A stretch of DNA of 64,000 bases, from NCBI RefSeq assembly GCF_001831475.1, contig NZ_CP017688.1, forward strand, positions 2,294,001-2,358,000. Reading direction: 5' to 3'. Within the stretch, counting starts at the first letter, position 1; every line of letters starts with the position of its first letter. Below are positions 7,191 through 16,607 of the stretch, in pieces. This DNA is from Flavobacterium crassostreae (GTDB lineage Bacteria; Bacteroidota; Bacteroidia; Flavobacteriales; Flavobacteriaceae). The notes beneath the pieces are model-generated. The model did not search any database. It was not told where the DNA came from and saw nothing but the letters and a program-made list of their open reading frames with translations. Both the position numbers and the translations under genes were made by a program.

Positions 7191-8561
7191 ATGAAACATT
7201 TTTTTCTAATACTTTTTTCATTTCTGACAACCCTTTCATTTGGACAAATTCCAAACAAACTAACACCAACAGACAAAGTTTTTGGCCTTTCAAAATTTTG
7301 GCAAGAAGTGAATTATAACTTTGTTTATCTTGATAAAGTTGATAGAACAATGTGGGACAATCGCTATCGTGAACTAATTCCTATTGTGCAAAACACCAAA
7401 AATGATTATGAATATTATCGTGAACTTCAAAAATTCTGTGCTTTATTGAAAGATGGACACACGAATGTGTACTTTCCAAAGGGTATTGAACAAATGAATA
7501 CAATGTTTGGAGAGTATCGTATTTTTATTGAAAACATTGATGGAAAAGCAATTATAGTAAGAACAAATTTTAGTAAAAAAGATGAAATCCCTTTTGGAAG
7601 TGAAGTAATAGAAGTTAACGGAATAGCAACCAAAAAATATATTGAGGAAAATTTAGCACCTTATATTTCTTCTTCAACAGACTATGTATTAAAAGATTGG
7701 AGTATCGGAAGATTACTAACGGGTTTAGATGGAGAAACTTTCAAGATAAAAATAAAAAAGCCAAACAATAAAATCTTAGAACTTAATCTTACCCATAAAA
7801 AGACAGAAGAAAAAGAAGTTTATCCAGCATTTGAACCTGACAGACAACTTTTAGACTTTAAATGGATTAATAATCAAATTGCTTATATGTCTTTAAATTC
7901 TTTTGAGGAAGTGAAAATTGACAGTTTATTTATTCAAAAATTACCTGAACTCTATAAAGCAAAAGCTCTTATAGTTGATTTAAGATATAATGGTGGCGGA
8001 AATACAGATATTGGAGGTATCATTTTACAATACTTAACAAATGACAAAGTCCTTTATGGTTCTAAAAGCTCAAGCAGACTTCATATTCCAACATTCAAAG
8101 CTTGGGGAAAGTTTGTAGAACCCAAAGACAGTTTAAAAAATGATTGGAATAAAAAAACATATTTAAATTTCAAAGATAAATTTATGTATAACTTTGACTA
8201 TAAGGCAGATACAATAAAATTAGATGCGAAAAGAATTGTTGTCCCAACTGTTTTATTAATGGGACACAATACTGCTTCAGCTGCAGAAGATTTTTTGATT
8301 TATGCAGACAATCAAAAACATATGACAAAAATTGGAGAAAATTCATTCGGAAGCACAGGACAACCATTTGTTTTTGATTTACCAGGTGGTGGCTCGGCTC
8401 GTATTTGCACAAAGAAAGACACTTATCCAGACGGGAGAGAATTTGTGGGATATGGAATAAAGCCAGACATAATCGTAAAAAGAACACTCAACGATTATTT
8501 ATCAAAAAAAGACCCAGTTATGGAAAAAGCAATTGAACATTTAAAACAGAAGCTAAAATAA
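7191..8561 (+). CDS. exported S41-family peptidase, cassette copy 1
   Basis: A 456-residue protein with a signal peptide (MKHFFLILFSFLTTLSFGQ). The S41 (tail-specific protease / tricorn-like) core shows DLRYNGGGNTD near 263 and the nucleophile motif GHNTASAAEDFLIYA (Ser near 363), then GSTGQPFVFDLPGGGSARI and a C-terminal PDG...GYGIKPDI. A PDZ-like region lies between (EVIEVNGIATKKYIEE). It probably cleaves proteins or peptides in the periplasm or outside the cell. The gene starts 54 bp into a 1559 bp cassette. It has 4 amino-acid differences from the neighbouring copy at 8750. Confidence 0.88.
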   Translation: MKHFFLILFSFLTTLSFGQIPNKLTPTDKVFGLSKFWQEVNYNFVYLDKVDRTMWDNRYRELIPIVQNTKNDYEYYRELQKFCALLKDGHTNVYFPKGIEQMNTMFGEYRIFIENIDGKAIIVRTNFSKKDEIPFGSEVIEVNGIATKKYIEENLAPYISSSTDYVLKDWSIGRLLTGLDGETFKIKIKKPNNKILELNLTHKKTEEKEVYPAFEPDRQLLDFKWINNQIAYMSLNSFEEVKIDSLFIQKLPELYKAKALIVDLRYNGGGNTDIGGIILQYLTNDKVLYGSKSSSRLHIPTFKAWGKFVEPKDSLKNDWNKKTYLNFKDKFMYNFDYKADTIKLDAKRIVVPTVLLMGHNTASAAEDFLIYADNQKHMTKIGENSFGSTGQPFVFDLPGGGSARICTKKDTYPDGREFVGYGIKPDIIVKRTLNDYLSKKDPVMEKAIEHLKQKLK

Positions 8562-8565
8562 AAAC

Positions 8566-8704
8566 TGCCACCAACAGCGGTTTCAAAAAATGGCAAGTTT
8601 TGTGGTAAATTCACGTTCTCGTTCCGCAAGAAATATTTTCTTTAACAGAAAATAATCAGTTCCGAAGTTCGCAACTGATGCCAAGCGTGGGAACGTTGGT
8701 GGCA
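8566..8704 (+). repeat. attC-like site 6 (chimeric arms)
   Basis: The left box TGCCACCAAC (8566-8575) matches the cassette start at 7136. The right box GTTGGTGGCA is at 8695-8704. The left half is identical to site 7 through the ...CCGCAAGAAAT stretch. The right half (GCAACTGATGCCAAGCGTGG) is different and does not pair with the left arm (AGCGGTTTCAAAAAATGGC). It resembles the right arm of site 12 instead. The site is probably impaired. Confidence 0.8.
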
Positions 8705-8749
8705 ATTTTAGACCGCGTCGCATCAACAAACAAAATTTTACATTAAAAG

Positions 8750-10120
8750 ATGAAACATTTTTTTCTAATACTTTTTTTATTTCTGACAACCCTTTCATTT
8801 GGACAAATTCCAAACAAACTAACACCAACAGACAAAGTTTTTGGCCTTTCAAAATTTTGGCAAGAAGTGAATTACAACTTTGTTTATCTTGATAAAGTTG
8901 ATAGAACAATGTGGGACAATCGCTATCGTGAACTAATTCCTATTGTGCAAAACACCAAAAACGATTATGAATATTATCGTGAACTTCAAAAATTCTGTGC
9001 TTTATTGAAAGATGGACACACGAATGTGTACTTTCCAAAGGGTATTGAACAAATGAATACAATGTTTGGAGAGTATCGTATTTTTATTGAAAACATTGAT
9101 GGAAAAGCAATTATAGTAAGAACAAATTTTAGTAAAAAAGATGAAATCCCTTTTGGAAGTGAAGTAATAGAAGTTAACGGAATAGCAACCAAACAATATA
9201 TTGAGGAAAATTTAGCACCTTATATTTCTTCTTCAACAGACTATGTATTAAAAGATTGGAGTATCGGAAGATTACTAACGGGTTTAGATGGAGAAACTTT
9301 CAAGATAAAAATAAAAAAGCCAAACAATAAAATCTTAGAACTTAATCTTACCCATAAAAAGACAGAAGAAAAAGAAGTTTATCCAGCATTTGAACCTGAC
9401 AGACAACTTTTAGACTTTAAATGGATTAATAACCAAATTGCTTATATGTCTTTAAATTCTTTTGAGGAAGTAAAAATTGACAGTTTATTTATTCAAAAAT
9501 TACCTGAACTCTATAAAGCAAAAGCACTTATAGTTGATTTAAGATATAATGGTGGCGGAAATACAGATATTGGAGGTATCATTTTACAATACTTAACAAA
9601 TGACAAAGTCCTTTATGGTTCTAAAAGCTCAAGCAGACTTCATATTCCAACATTCAAAGCTTGGGGAAAGTTTGTAGAACCCAAAGACAGTTTAAAAAAT
9701 GATTGGAATAAAAAAACATATTTAAATTTCAAAGATAAATTTATGTATAACTTTGACTATAAGGTAGATACAATAGAATTAGATGCAAAAAGAATTGTTG
9801 TCCCAACTGTTTTATTAATGGGACACAATACTGCTTCAGCTGCAGAAGATTTTTTGATTTATGCAGACAATCAAAAACATATGACAAAAATTGGAGAAAA
9901 TTCATTCGGAAGCACAGGACAACCATTTGTTTTTGATTTACCAGGTGGTGGCTCGGCTCGTATTTGCACAAAGAAAGACACTTATCCAGACGGGAGAGAA
10001 TTTGTGGGATATGGAATAAAGCCAGACATAATCGTAAAAAGAACACTCAACGATTATTTATCAAAAAAAGACCCAGTTATGGAAAAAGCAATTGAACATT
10101 TAAAACAGAAGCTAAAATAA
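8750..10120 (+). CDS. exported S41-family peptidase, cassette copy 2
   Basis: A 456-residue duplicate of the protein at 7191, exactly 1559 bp downstream. The differences seen are S10L in the signal peptide, K-to-Q in ATKQYIEE, and A-to-V plus K-to-E in YKVDTIELD. The catalytic Ser region GHNTASAAEDF is unchanged. Both copies keep open frames, and the few changes suggest a recent duplication with both products still functional. This copy is followed by a well-paired attC site. Confidence 0.88.
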   Translation: MKHFFLILFLFLTTLSFGQIPNKLTPTDKVFGLSKFWQEVNYNFVYLDKVDRTMWDNRYRELIPIVQNTKNDYEYYRELQKFCALLKDGHTNVYFPKGIEQMNTMFGEYRIFIENIDGKAIIVRTNFSKKDEIPFGSEVIEVNGIATKQYIEENLAPYISSSTDYVLKDWSIGRLLTGLDGETFKIKIKKPNNKILELNLTHKKTEEKEVYPAFEPDRQLLDFKWINNQIAYMSLNSFEEVKIDSLFIQKLPELYKAKALIVDLRYNGGGNTDIGGIILQYLTNDKVLYGSKSSSRLHIPTFKAWGKFVEPKDSLKNDWNKKTYLNFKDKFMYNFDYKVDTIELDAKRIVVPTVLLMGHNTASAAEDFLIYADNQKHMTKIGENSFGSTGQPFVFDLPGGGSARICTKKDTYPDGREFVGYGIKPDIIVKRTLNDYLSKKDPVMEKAIEHLKQKLK

Positions 10121-10124
10121 AAAC

Positions 10125-10260
10125 TGCCACCAACAGCGGTTTCAAAAAATGGCAAGTTTTGTGGTAAATTCACGTTCTCGTTCCGCAAGAAATTTTATCT
10201 TAGTCGAAAGTTCGCAGTTACGAAATTCGCCACTTCTTGAAGCCGCGAAACGTTATGGGC
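10125..10260 (+). repeat. attC-like site 7
   Basis: The left box TGCCACCAAC (10125-10134) is the complement of the start of peptidase cassette 2 (8695-8704). The right box is GTTATGGGC at 10252-10260. The arms GCGGTTTCAAAAAATGGC and GCCACTTCTTGAAGCCGC pair with only transition differences, in contrast to site 6. Confidence 0.88.
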
Positions 10261-10872
10261 TAGTTTTGCCCATTTTGCGCAGATAAAGCCGTTTTTATAA
10301 GAAAAAACTGTTTATAATTTTAAGGTTTAGAGTTCTAAATTCTTAAAAAAACGCAAAAAAAATGGATTCTTAAAAGCCAAAAAAAAATATTTTGTTGTTT
10401 AAAGAGTGTTATTTAAAAACAGAAAATACTGAAAAACAAAATAATGACATAAAACAGCGTGATTTGTGGTTTACAGAGTGATTTTTCAAACAATAAAATC
10501 CCCAAGTTGAAGCGCAAACGGCATTTTATTAGCTTGACGGGAAAGAATAAATGAGTATAATTTGTTCCTTACAAAGTGATTATCCAAATAAGAAAAATCT
10601 CGAATTTAAATCTTAAAACAGGATTTTATCAGCGTTACGAGAAAAATTAAAAAAGAGTGATTTGTTCTTTAGAAAGTGAAAATCTAAATAAAAAAATCTC
10701 GAATTTAAAACCAAAAAATGTTTGCGTTTTTAGGTTTGTGAAGAAAAAACCAGCCCATAACAATCGTCTTAACTAATTTGCAGATTCTGTGGAATTATCG
10801 TTTTTAATTGTATATTCGTTATGAAGAAAAACATCCATATCCAAAGCCTGCAAACTAGTTAAGGCGGGAACG
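10253..10872 (+). other. ORF-less cassette NC1 (620 bp)
   Basis: It starts TTATGGGCTAG and its end box AGCCCATAAC (10752-10761) is the exact complement. No ORF longer than a few codons is present on either strand. Inside are three or four degenerate repeats of about 100 bp, each with GTGATTTGT...TTTACAAAGTGA followed by AAATAAgAAAATCTCGAATTTAAA. The 5' part has GGGCTAGTTTTGCCC, a possible small hairpin. It may carry a small RNA or be a vestigial cassette. Confidence 0.75.
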
Positions 10873-10880
10873 TTATGGGC
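10752..10880 (+). repeat. attC-like site 8
   Basis: Boxes AGCCCATAAC (10752-10761) and GTTATGGGC (10872-10880). The arms are of the TCTTAACTAATTTGCAG type, as at site 5. Confidence 0.88.
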
Positions 10881-11490
10881 TAGTTTTGCCCATTTTGCGC
10901 AGATAAAGCCGTTTTTATAAGAAAAAACTGTTTATAATTTTAAGGTTTAGGGTTCTTAATTCCTAAAAAAGCGTAAAAAAACTGGATTCTTAAAAGCCAA
11001 AAAAAACATTTTGTTGTTTAAAGAATATATTTCTAACCTGAAAATAATCCAAAACAAAATAATGACATAAAACAGCGTGATTTGTAGTTTACAGAGTGAT
11101 TTTTTAAAATAAGAAAACCCCCAAGTTGAAGCGCAAACGGCATTTTACCAGCTTGACGGAAAAAATTAAATGAGTGTAATTTGTATTTTACAAAGTGATT
11201 TTGCAAATAAGAAAAATCTCGGTTTTAAATCTTAAAACAGGATTTTATCAGCGTTACGAGAAAAATTAAAAAAGTGTGATTTGTTCTTTACAAAATGAGA
11301 ATCTAAATAAAAAAATCTCGAATTTAAAACCAAAAAATGTTTGCGTTTTTAGGTTTGGGGAGAAAAAACCAGCCCATAACAATCGTCTTAACTAATTTGC
11401 AGATTCTGTGGAATTATCGTTTTTAATTGTATATTCGTTACAGCGAAGGTAATCGTATCCAAAGCCTGCAAACTAGTTAAGGCGGGAACG
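10873..11490 (+). other. ORF-less cassette NC2 (618 bp)
   Basis: Co-linear with NC1 with scattered substitutions. It starts TTATGGGCTAG and ends AGCCCATAAC (11371-11380). The internal repeats and the motif CCCCAAGTTGAAGCGCAAAC are kept, although no protein is encoded. Confidence 0.75.
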
Positions 11491-11498
11491 TTGTAGGC
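11371..11498 (+). repeat. attC-like site 9
   Basis: Boxes AGCCCATAAC (11371-11380) and GTTGTAGGC (11490-11498). The arms are as in site 8. The centre differs (CGTTACAGCGAAGGTAATCG). Confidence 0.88.
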
Positions 11499-12108
11499 AA
11501 GTTGCGCCCAAATCGCGCATAATTAACCTTTTAATTAAGAAAAAACTGTTTATAATTTTAAAGTTTAGGGTTCTTAATTCCTAAAAAAACGCAAAAAAAT
11601 GGATTCTTAAAATCCAAAAAAAAAGATTTTGTTGTTTAAAGAATATTATTTCCAACCTGAAAATAATTCAAAACAAAATAATGACCTAAAACAGCGTGAT
11701 TTGTAGTTTACAGAGTGATTTTTTAAAACAATAAAATCCCCAAGTTGAAGCGCAAACGGCATTTTATCAGCTTTACGGAAAAAATTAAATGAGTGTAATT
11801 TGTTCCTTACAAAGTGATTATTCAAATAAGAAAAATCTCGGATTTAAATCTTAAAAAAAATCAACAACGAAAATTAAAAAACTGAAATAGAGTAATTTTT
11901 TCTTTAAATAGTGAGAATCTAAATAAAAAAATATCGAATTTAAAGTAGGAATTTGTTTGTGTTCTTAGGTTTATAAAGAAAACAACCAGCCTACAACAAT
12001 CGTCTTAACTAATTTGCAGATTCTGTGGAATTACCGTTTTTAATTGTATATTCGTTATGAAGAAAAACACCCGTATCCAAAGCCTGCAAACTAGTTAAGG
12101 CGGGAACG
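11491..12108 (+). other. ORF-less cassette NC3 (618 bp), variant ends
   Basis: The same internal sequence as NC1, but the start is TTGTAGGCAAG instead of TTATGGGCTAG, and the end box has changed to match: GCCTACAAC at 11989-11997. This paired change in otherwise near-identical cassettes is strong evidence that the two boxes interact. Confidence 0.78.
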
Positions 12109-12116
12109 TTATGGGC
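11989..12116 (+). repeat. attC-like site 10
   Basis: Boxes GCCTACAAC (11989-11997) and GTTATGGGC (12108-12116). The TCTTAACTAATTTGCAG arms pair. Confidence 0.88.
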
Positions 12117-12728
12117 TAGTTTTGCCCATTTTGCGCAGATAAAGCCGTTTTTATAAGAAAAAACTGTCTATAATTTTAAGGTTTAGCGTTCTAAATTCTT
12201 AAAAAAGCGCAATAAAAATGGACTCTTAAAAGCCAAAAAAAAAGATTTTGTTGTTTAAAGAATATTATTTCCAACCTGAAAATAATTCAAAACAAAATAA
12301 TGACATAAAACAGCGTGATTTGTTGTTTAAAGAGTAAATTCGATAATAAGAAAACCCCCAAGTTGAAGCGCAAACGGCATTTTACCAGCTTGACGAAGAA
12401 ATTAAATGAGTGTTATTTGTGTTTTACAAAGTGATTATTCAAATAAGAAAAATCTCGGTTTTAAATCTTAAAACGGGATTTTATCAGCGTTACGGGAAAA
12501 ATTAAAAAAGAGTGATTTATTCTTTACAAAGTGAGAATCTAAATAAAAAAATCTCGAATTTAAAGCCAAAAAATGTTTGCTTTTTTTAGGTTTGTGAAGA
12601 AAAAACCAGCCCATAACAATCGTCTTAACTAATTTGCAGATTCTCTGGAATTACCGTTTTTAATTGTATATTCGTTATGAAGAAAAACACCCGTATCCAA
12701 AACCTGCAAACTAGTTAAGGCGGGAACG
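12109..12728 (+). other. ORF-less cassette NC4 (620 bp)
   Basis: The fourth tandem ORF-less cassette, starting TTATGGGCTAG and ending AGCCCATAAC (12608-12617). It is co-linear with NC1 to NC3, with the same repeats and spacing. Confidence 0.75.
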
Positions 12729-12736
12729 TTAGGCGT
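12608..12736 (+). repeat. attC-like site 11
   Basis: Boxes AGCCCATAAC (12608-12617) and GTTAGGCGT (12728-12736). The arms are as in site 8. Confidence 0.88.
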
Positions 12737-12772
12737 CAGTTGACCGCAAAACTGAAAAAAAACTAAAATGAT

Positions 12773-13480
12773 ATGATAGAAAATTTACCTGATTTTATTT
12801 CTATAAGTTTTGCAATTATTACAATTGTAACTCTATATTTTTTTTACGATATATTGAAAAAACCTAATTCAGAAAATATTCGAAATAAATCAAATTTAAT
12901 TTTATTTGGGTTATTTATTTGGCTAATAATCCAGGGAATTTTAACTTTAAAAAATATTTATAATTCCGACGGTAATTCAATTCCACCTAAAATTTTAATT
13001 TTTGGAATTGCTCCACCTATTTTTACAATTATGTTACTTTTTATCACAAAGAATGGAAGAGATTTTATTGACTCTTTAGATTTGGCAAAAATAACCTATT
13101 TAAATATAGTAAGAATTCCTGTCGAAATAGTCCTATTTTATTTATCTGTATATAATCTTATTCCTGAGCTTATGACTTTTGAAGGGAGAAATTATGACAT
13201 ATTAGCAGGAATTTCAGCTCCGTTCATTGCTTATTATGGAATTAAAACCCAAAAATTAAGTCGAAATGGAATTTTAATTTGGAATTTTATTTGTCTCGGT
13301 CTTTTAATTAATATAATTATAAATGCATTACTATCTACTCCTTCCCCGTTTCAAAAATTTGCATTTGAGCAACCAAATATTGCAATATTAAATTTTCCAT
13401 TCAGTTGGCTACCAACTTTTATAGTTCCTATTATTATATTTGGCCATTTAGTATCAATAAGAAAACTAACTAAAAAATAA
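12773..13480 (+). CDS. multi-pass inner membrane protein, unknown function
   Basis: A 235-residue very hydrophobic protein with about six to seven membrane segments (ISFAIITIVTLYFFYDIL, LFGLFIWLIIQGIL, ILIFGIAPPIFTIMLLFI, VEIVLFYLSVYNLI, ILIWNFICLGLLINIIINAL, TFIVPIIIFGHLVSI). Short basic loops follow several segments. I do not recognise a family or catalytic residues. It is the only gene of a well-formed cassette, 45 bp after the crossover. Confidence 0.7.
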   Translation: MIENLPDFISISFAIITIVTLYFFYDILKKPNSENIRNKSNLILFGLFIWLIIQGILTLKNIYNSDGNSIPPKILIFGIAPPIFTIMLLFITKNGRDFIDSLDLAKITYLNIVRIPVEIVLFYLSVYNLIPELMTFEGRNYDILAGISAPFIAYYGIKTQKLSRNGILIWNFICLGLLINIIINALLSTPSPFQKFAFEQPNIAILNFPFSWLPTFIVPIIIFGHLVSIRKLTKK

Positions 13481-13511
13481 AAATCTTAAGTAATAATAAA
13501 TAAACAACCGA

Positions 13512-13641
13512 ACGCCTAACACACGTTTGTGGCTATTGCGGAATTTGGTGGAATTATCGTTTTTAAATTGTATTTTCGTTTAACCAAAAAAACTCGTCTT
13601 TGAAGTCCGCAACAGCCACAAGCGTGGGAACGTTGTGCGAC
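13512..13641 (+). repeat. attC-like site 12
   Basis: The left box ACGCCTAAC (13512-13520) is the complement of GTTAGGCGT at 12728. The right box is GTTGTGCGA (13632-13640). The arms ACGTTTGTGGCTATTGCGGA and TCCGCAACAGCCACAAGCGT pair with two differences. GCCTAAC ... GTTRRRY is the classical attC form. Confidence 0.9.
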
Positions 13642-13709
13642 AGTCAAAACCAAAATGGAGAATTCAATAACCTAGCGCAACAAATGATAAATTTTATCTT
13701 TGTTGAATT

Positions 13710-14723
13710 ATGGAAAAAAAGTACAAGCGATTATCCTTAGAAGAACGTATTATAATTGAGACATTACTTAAGGAAAACAGGACCGAAAACTACATTGGAA
13801 AGCAATTAAATCGAAATCGATCTACCATAACCCGAGAAGTAAATCTTTGGGTAAGAAACCCAACCGATATTTACAAGGCTGATTTAGCACATTGGTATGC
13901 TTTAGAAACCAATAAAAACAAAAGAACTCAAGACAAAATAAATTCATATCCTAAACTTAAGATATTCGTTTACAGAAGCTTATTAAAAGGAACGAGCCCT
14001 GAATTAATGGCTGGACAAATCAAGTTATTATATCCAAATGACCCTATCATGTCTATTTCTTATGAATCTATTTATAAGCATATTTATAGGTCTAGGCAGT
14101 CTACTTTAGGCAAAAAACTAATCAAACTCCTCCCCTATCATCATCACAAAAGACGTGACAAAAGAAAATTTGGTAACAAAAGAACACGGATCAAAGACCA
14201 AGTCAGTATTGACCTAAGACCTATTGAAATTGAAAAACGTCTGGAAGCAGGGCACTTAGAAGGAGATTTGATGATTGGTGTCGGACACAAAAGTGCCATT
14301 GGAACCATCGTAGATAGAAAAACTAGATATGTTATTATTGTACCAATCAGCAACAGAAAATCAAAAACAGTAACTCATGAATTTGCAAAGCTGTTAAATA
14401 AACATCCTCAATACCTCAGAAAAACAATGACTTACGATAACGGAATGGAAATGGCTAATCATAAATGGCTCTCTGAAAAGACTGGAATGGATATTTATTT
14501 TGCACATCCTTACTCCTCATGGGAAAGAGGCACAAATGAAAATACTAATGGACTAATTAGAAGGTTTTTACCCAAAGGAACCGACTTTAACACAATAACT
14601 ACTGAAGAGCTGAAACGAATAGAAAACAACCTAAATAACAGACCTAGAAAGGTTTTAGGTTTCAAAACACCTAATGAAATGAGGAACCAAGAAATTAATA
14701 AAATCAGTAACACACAGGCTTAA
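13710..14723 (+). CDS. IS30-family transposase, copy 2
   Basis: A 337-residue transposase, intact and nearly identical to the copy at 1356 (K-to-N in KFGNKRTRI, P-to-T in LRKTMTYDNG, last residue A). The helix-turn-helix and the Asp-Asp-Glu residues are all kept. The nested ISB lies downstream of the gene, so the transposase can still be made although the element is split. Confidence 0.95.
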   Translation: MEKKYKRLSLEERIIIETLLKENRTENYIGKQLNRNRSTITREVNLWVRNPTDIYKADLAHWYALETNKNKRTQDKINSYPKLKIFVYRSLLKGTSPELMAGQIKLLYPNDPIMSISYESIYKHIYRSRQSTLGKKLIKLLPYHHHKRRDKRKFGNKRTRIKDQVSIDLRPIEIEKRLEAGHLEGDLMIGVGHKSAIGTIVDRKTRYVIIVPISNRKSKTVTHEFAKLLNKHPQYLRKTMTYDNGMEMANHKWLSEKTGMDIYFAHPYSSWERGTNENTNGLIRRFLPKGTDFNTITTEELKRIENNLNNRPRKVLGFKTPNEMRNQEINKISNTQA

Positions 14724-14859
14724 TTTTGGAAATAACTTTTGGCTCCTTAAAAAGCCAAAAAAGTTATTCTAAAATTAAGCACATTATCTAAGAAAAATAC
14801 TAAATTTGATGTTTTGACCCCTATAAAACAAGAGTATTATTGTAAATTTCGATTATTAT

Positions 14860-15705
14860 TTATGCGGTTAATTTTTTCATCAAAATTAGATGCTTATCCT
14901 GGTTCCATTTCTCTATTGGGGTAATGCGTCCTAAAAGTCCATGTAGCCTAGTATTATTATAGAAAATCACATATCTTTTTAGTATTAGTTCAATTTCTCC
15001 AAAAGTTCTATAATCAACTCTTTGGAACACTTCTTTTTTTAGTATTCCATGATAGGCTTCAATATGTGCATTTTCTTCTGGTGTTGCTACATGGGTAAAT
15101 TCTTGCTGAACTCCAATGAGTCCAAGGTATTCCCGAACTCTTTTGGCAATAAATTGACTTCCATTATCACTTCTTATCACAACATTTTCAGGGTATTGGT
15201 ATTCTAAAAATAAATCAGAAAGCAAAGCGATTACTTTGTTTTGTTTTATAGAAAAAGAGAAAAAATCCTTTAATATTCTGCGAGTATGAACGTCTATTAT
15301 AGATAGTAAATAAGCGTTTTTACCTACCTTTGGGATCCAAACCATCTTAATATCCATTTCTAAACATTCAAAAGGTTTAGTGGTTTTAACTTTTCTATAT
15401 TTTACAAATTTACGACCAGAACCACTCCTGTTTATTCGGTTTTCTAGTTTCAACAAACCCTCTTCTCTCATAATTCGATACAACTTTTTAGGATTAATTA
15501 AGTACCCCTCTCGTTGTAAATAGGAAGTCATTAAACGGTAACCGCAGTCAATAAACTCATTACTTAAAACATCTTTAACAGATTCAACAACAGTATCTTG
15601 ACTTACATATCCTTGATGTTTATTAAAGGTAAATTCACTAGGTTTAATACCTTTCTTACCTGAGCTTGGTCTTCTATAATAACTACTTTGAACCATGCCT
15701 ACCAT
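14860..15705 (-). CDS. ISB OrfB, IS3-family transposase catalytic subunit, copy 2
   Basis: 281 residues from the first Met, identical to the copy at 5525, with the same Asp-Asp-Glu core. The open frame continues upstream into the OrfA A-tract, so a frameshift fusion is likely. Confidence 0.92.
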   Translation of the reverse strand: MVGMVQSSYYRRPSSGKKGIKPSEFTFNKHQGYVSQDTVVESVKDVLSNEFIDCGYRLMTSYLQREGYLINPKKLYRIMREEGLLKLENRINRSGSGRKFVKYRKVKTTKPFECLEMDIKMVWIPKVGKNAYLLSIIDVHTRRILKDFFSFSIKQNKVIALLSDLFLEYQYPENVVIRSDNGSQFIAKRVREYLGLIGVQQEFTHVATPEENAHIEAYHGILKKEVFQRVDYRTFGEIELILKRYVIFYNNTRLHGLLGRITPIEKWNQDKHLILMKKLTA

Positions 15706-15755
15706 AGCAATAATTTTAGTTTTACTAATCTTATGTTTACTATAAAAACTATCTA

Positions 15756-16067
15756 CTAAATCTTTCTTGGATCGGATGTCCCAAACTTTTTTTTTAAAAG
15801 TTCACGCCCGATTTCTAATTCGATTTCCTTGTTAGCTAATAATTTGCGTAGAATTCTGTTTTCTTCCTCAGCTTGCTTTAGCTCTTTACTACTAGTGTCA
15901 TAAGTTACTTTTAAACCTGCTTCTCCCTGCTTCTCGTGTTTCTTCTTCCAGCTATACAAAGTGCCAGTGCTAAGGCTGTATTTACGGCAGGTTTCAACGG
16001 CTCCTAATTCTTCTGAAAAGGATAGGATTTCTAGCTTTTCTTCTAAACTCCATTTCTTGTATTTCAT
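15756..16067 (-). CDS. ISB OrfA, IS3-family DNA-binding subunit, copy 2
   Basis: A 103-residue protein identical to the copy at 6421: helix-turn-helix, coiled coil, and a nine-A slippery run before the stop. Confidence 0.92.
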   Translation of the reverse strand: MKYKKWSLEEKLEILSFSEELGAVETCRKYSLSTGTLYSWKKKHEKQGEAGLKVTYDTSSKELKQAEEENRILRKLLANKEIELEIGRELLKKKFGTSDPRKI

Positions 16068-16179
16068 ATCTCAAATGTACTATTTGAAATTTAAAATATC
16101 ACTCCGAACTATTAAGGGGCTAAAATATTTGATTTATTAAAAATAACTAACGATGTTGCGCTAGACCCTTGAATCCGCC

Positions 16180-16479
16180 GGAATAAATGTTGCAATTTAA
16201 AACCGAAAAAATCAATCAAAATAAGTTGCATAAAAGAGAGTGACCAGAAATTTAAGCCCAAAAGGGAAAAAGGTTAGACGGAATTGAAACGGATTTTTTT
16301 TGCGACGTCAAAAGTGTATAATGGTATTTTCAGAAAGTTTATTTTACAAAAGAAAATTTTTTAATTTTATAAGGAAAACCACTCAATAATGTATTTTTTA
16401 AATGGAAAATGTTTCTCTTTTTAAAGAGAATTCCCGCCAAAAAAAGCAAGATGGAAATGTTTTGTGGCTATTGCTACGC
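16180..16479 (+). other. ORF-less remainder of a cassette fused to IS30
   Basis: About 300 bp without a supported gene. It contains a perfect hairpin TTCTCTTT/AAAGAGAA (16413-16430). It ends at the box CCTGTAAC of site 13, whose partner (GTTACAGG) is not found upstream. It is the tail of a cassette whose start was replaced through the IS30 joint. Confidence 0.5.
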
Positions 16480-16607
16480 CCTGTAACACACGTCTCAAGC
16501 AATTTGCAGATTCTGTGGAATTACCGTTTTTAATTGTATATTCGTAATGAAGAAAATAATCGCATCCAAAAGCTGCAAACTGCATGAGGCGCGAGGACGT
16601 TATGGGC
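16478..16607 (+). repeat. attC-like site 13
   Basis: Boxes CCTGTAAC (16480-16487) and GTTATGGGC (16599-16607). The arms CGTCTCAAGCAATTTGCAG and CTGCAAACTGCATGAGGCG pair. Confidence 0.85.

Larger units (their letters stand above)
14811..16127 (-). mobile_element. ISB (IS3 family), copy 2, nested in IS30
   Basis: A 1317 bp element with the same ends as copy 1. The interrupted IS30 sequence reads AAATTTGAT before and TTTGATTTATT after, a 5-7 bp duplication around TTTGAT, so this is a genuine transposition event. By contrast copy 1 has no duplication. Confidence 0.93.
13657..16179 (+). mobile_element. IS30-family insertion sequence, copy 2, interrupted by ISB
   Basis: The left end GGAGAATTCAATAAC is exactly 25 bp after the crossover at 13632. 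The right end GAATCCGCC is at 16179. ISB is nested at 14811-16127, leaving the last 52 bp of IS30 beyond it. No target duplication flanks the IS30 ends (CAAAAT left, GGAATA right), and the left and right cassette boxes do not match. I infer recombination between two IS30 copies that fused two different cassettes. Confidence 0.85.

Noticed and set aside
9741..10046. 101-residue minus-strand frame inside the peptidase gene (and its twin at 8182-8487)
   Set aside because: It lies wholly inside the S41 peptidase gene. It is duplicated only because the gene is, and it has no family features.
10252..12736. Tandem 620 bp repeats considered as a CRISPR-like or satellite array
   Set aside because: Units are about 620 bp, each ends in an attC-like palindrome with cassette-specific complementary boxes, and there are no unique spacers between short repeats. 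Cassette duplication fits better.
12773..13480. Phage or immunity function for the cassette membrane protein
   Set aside because: Only membrane segments are visible; no motif or partner supports a defence role.
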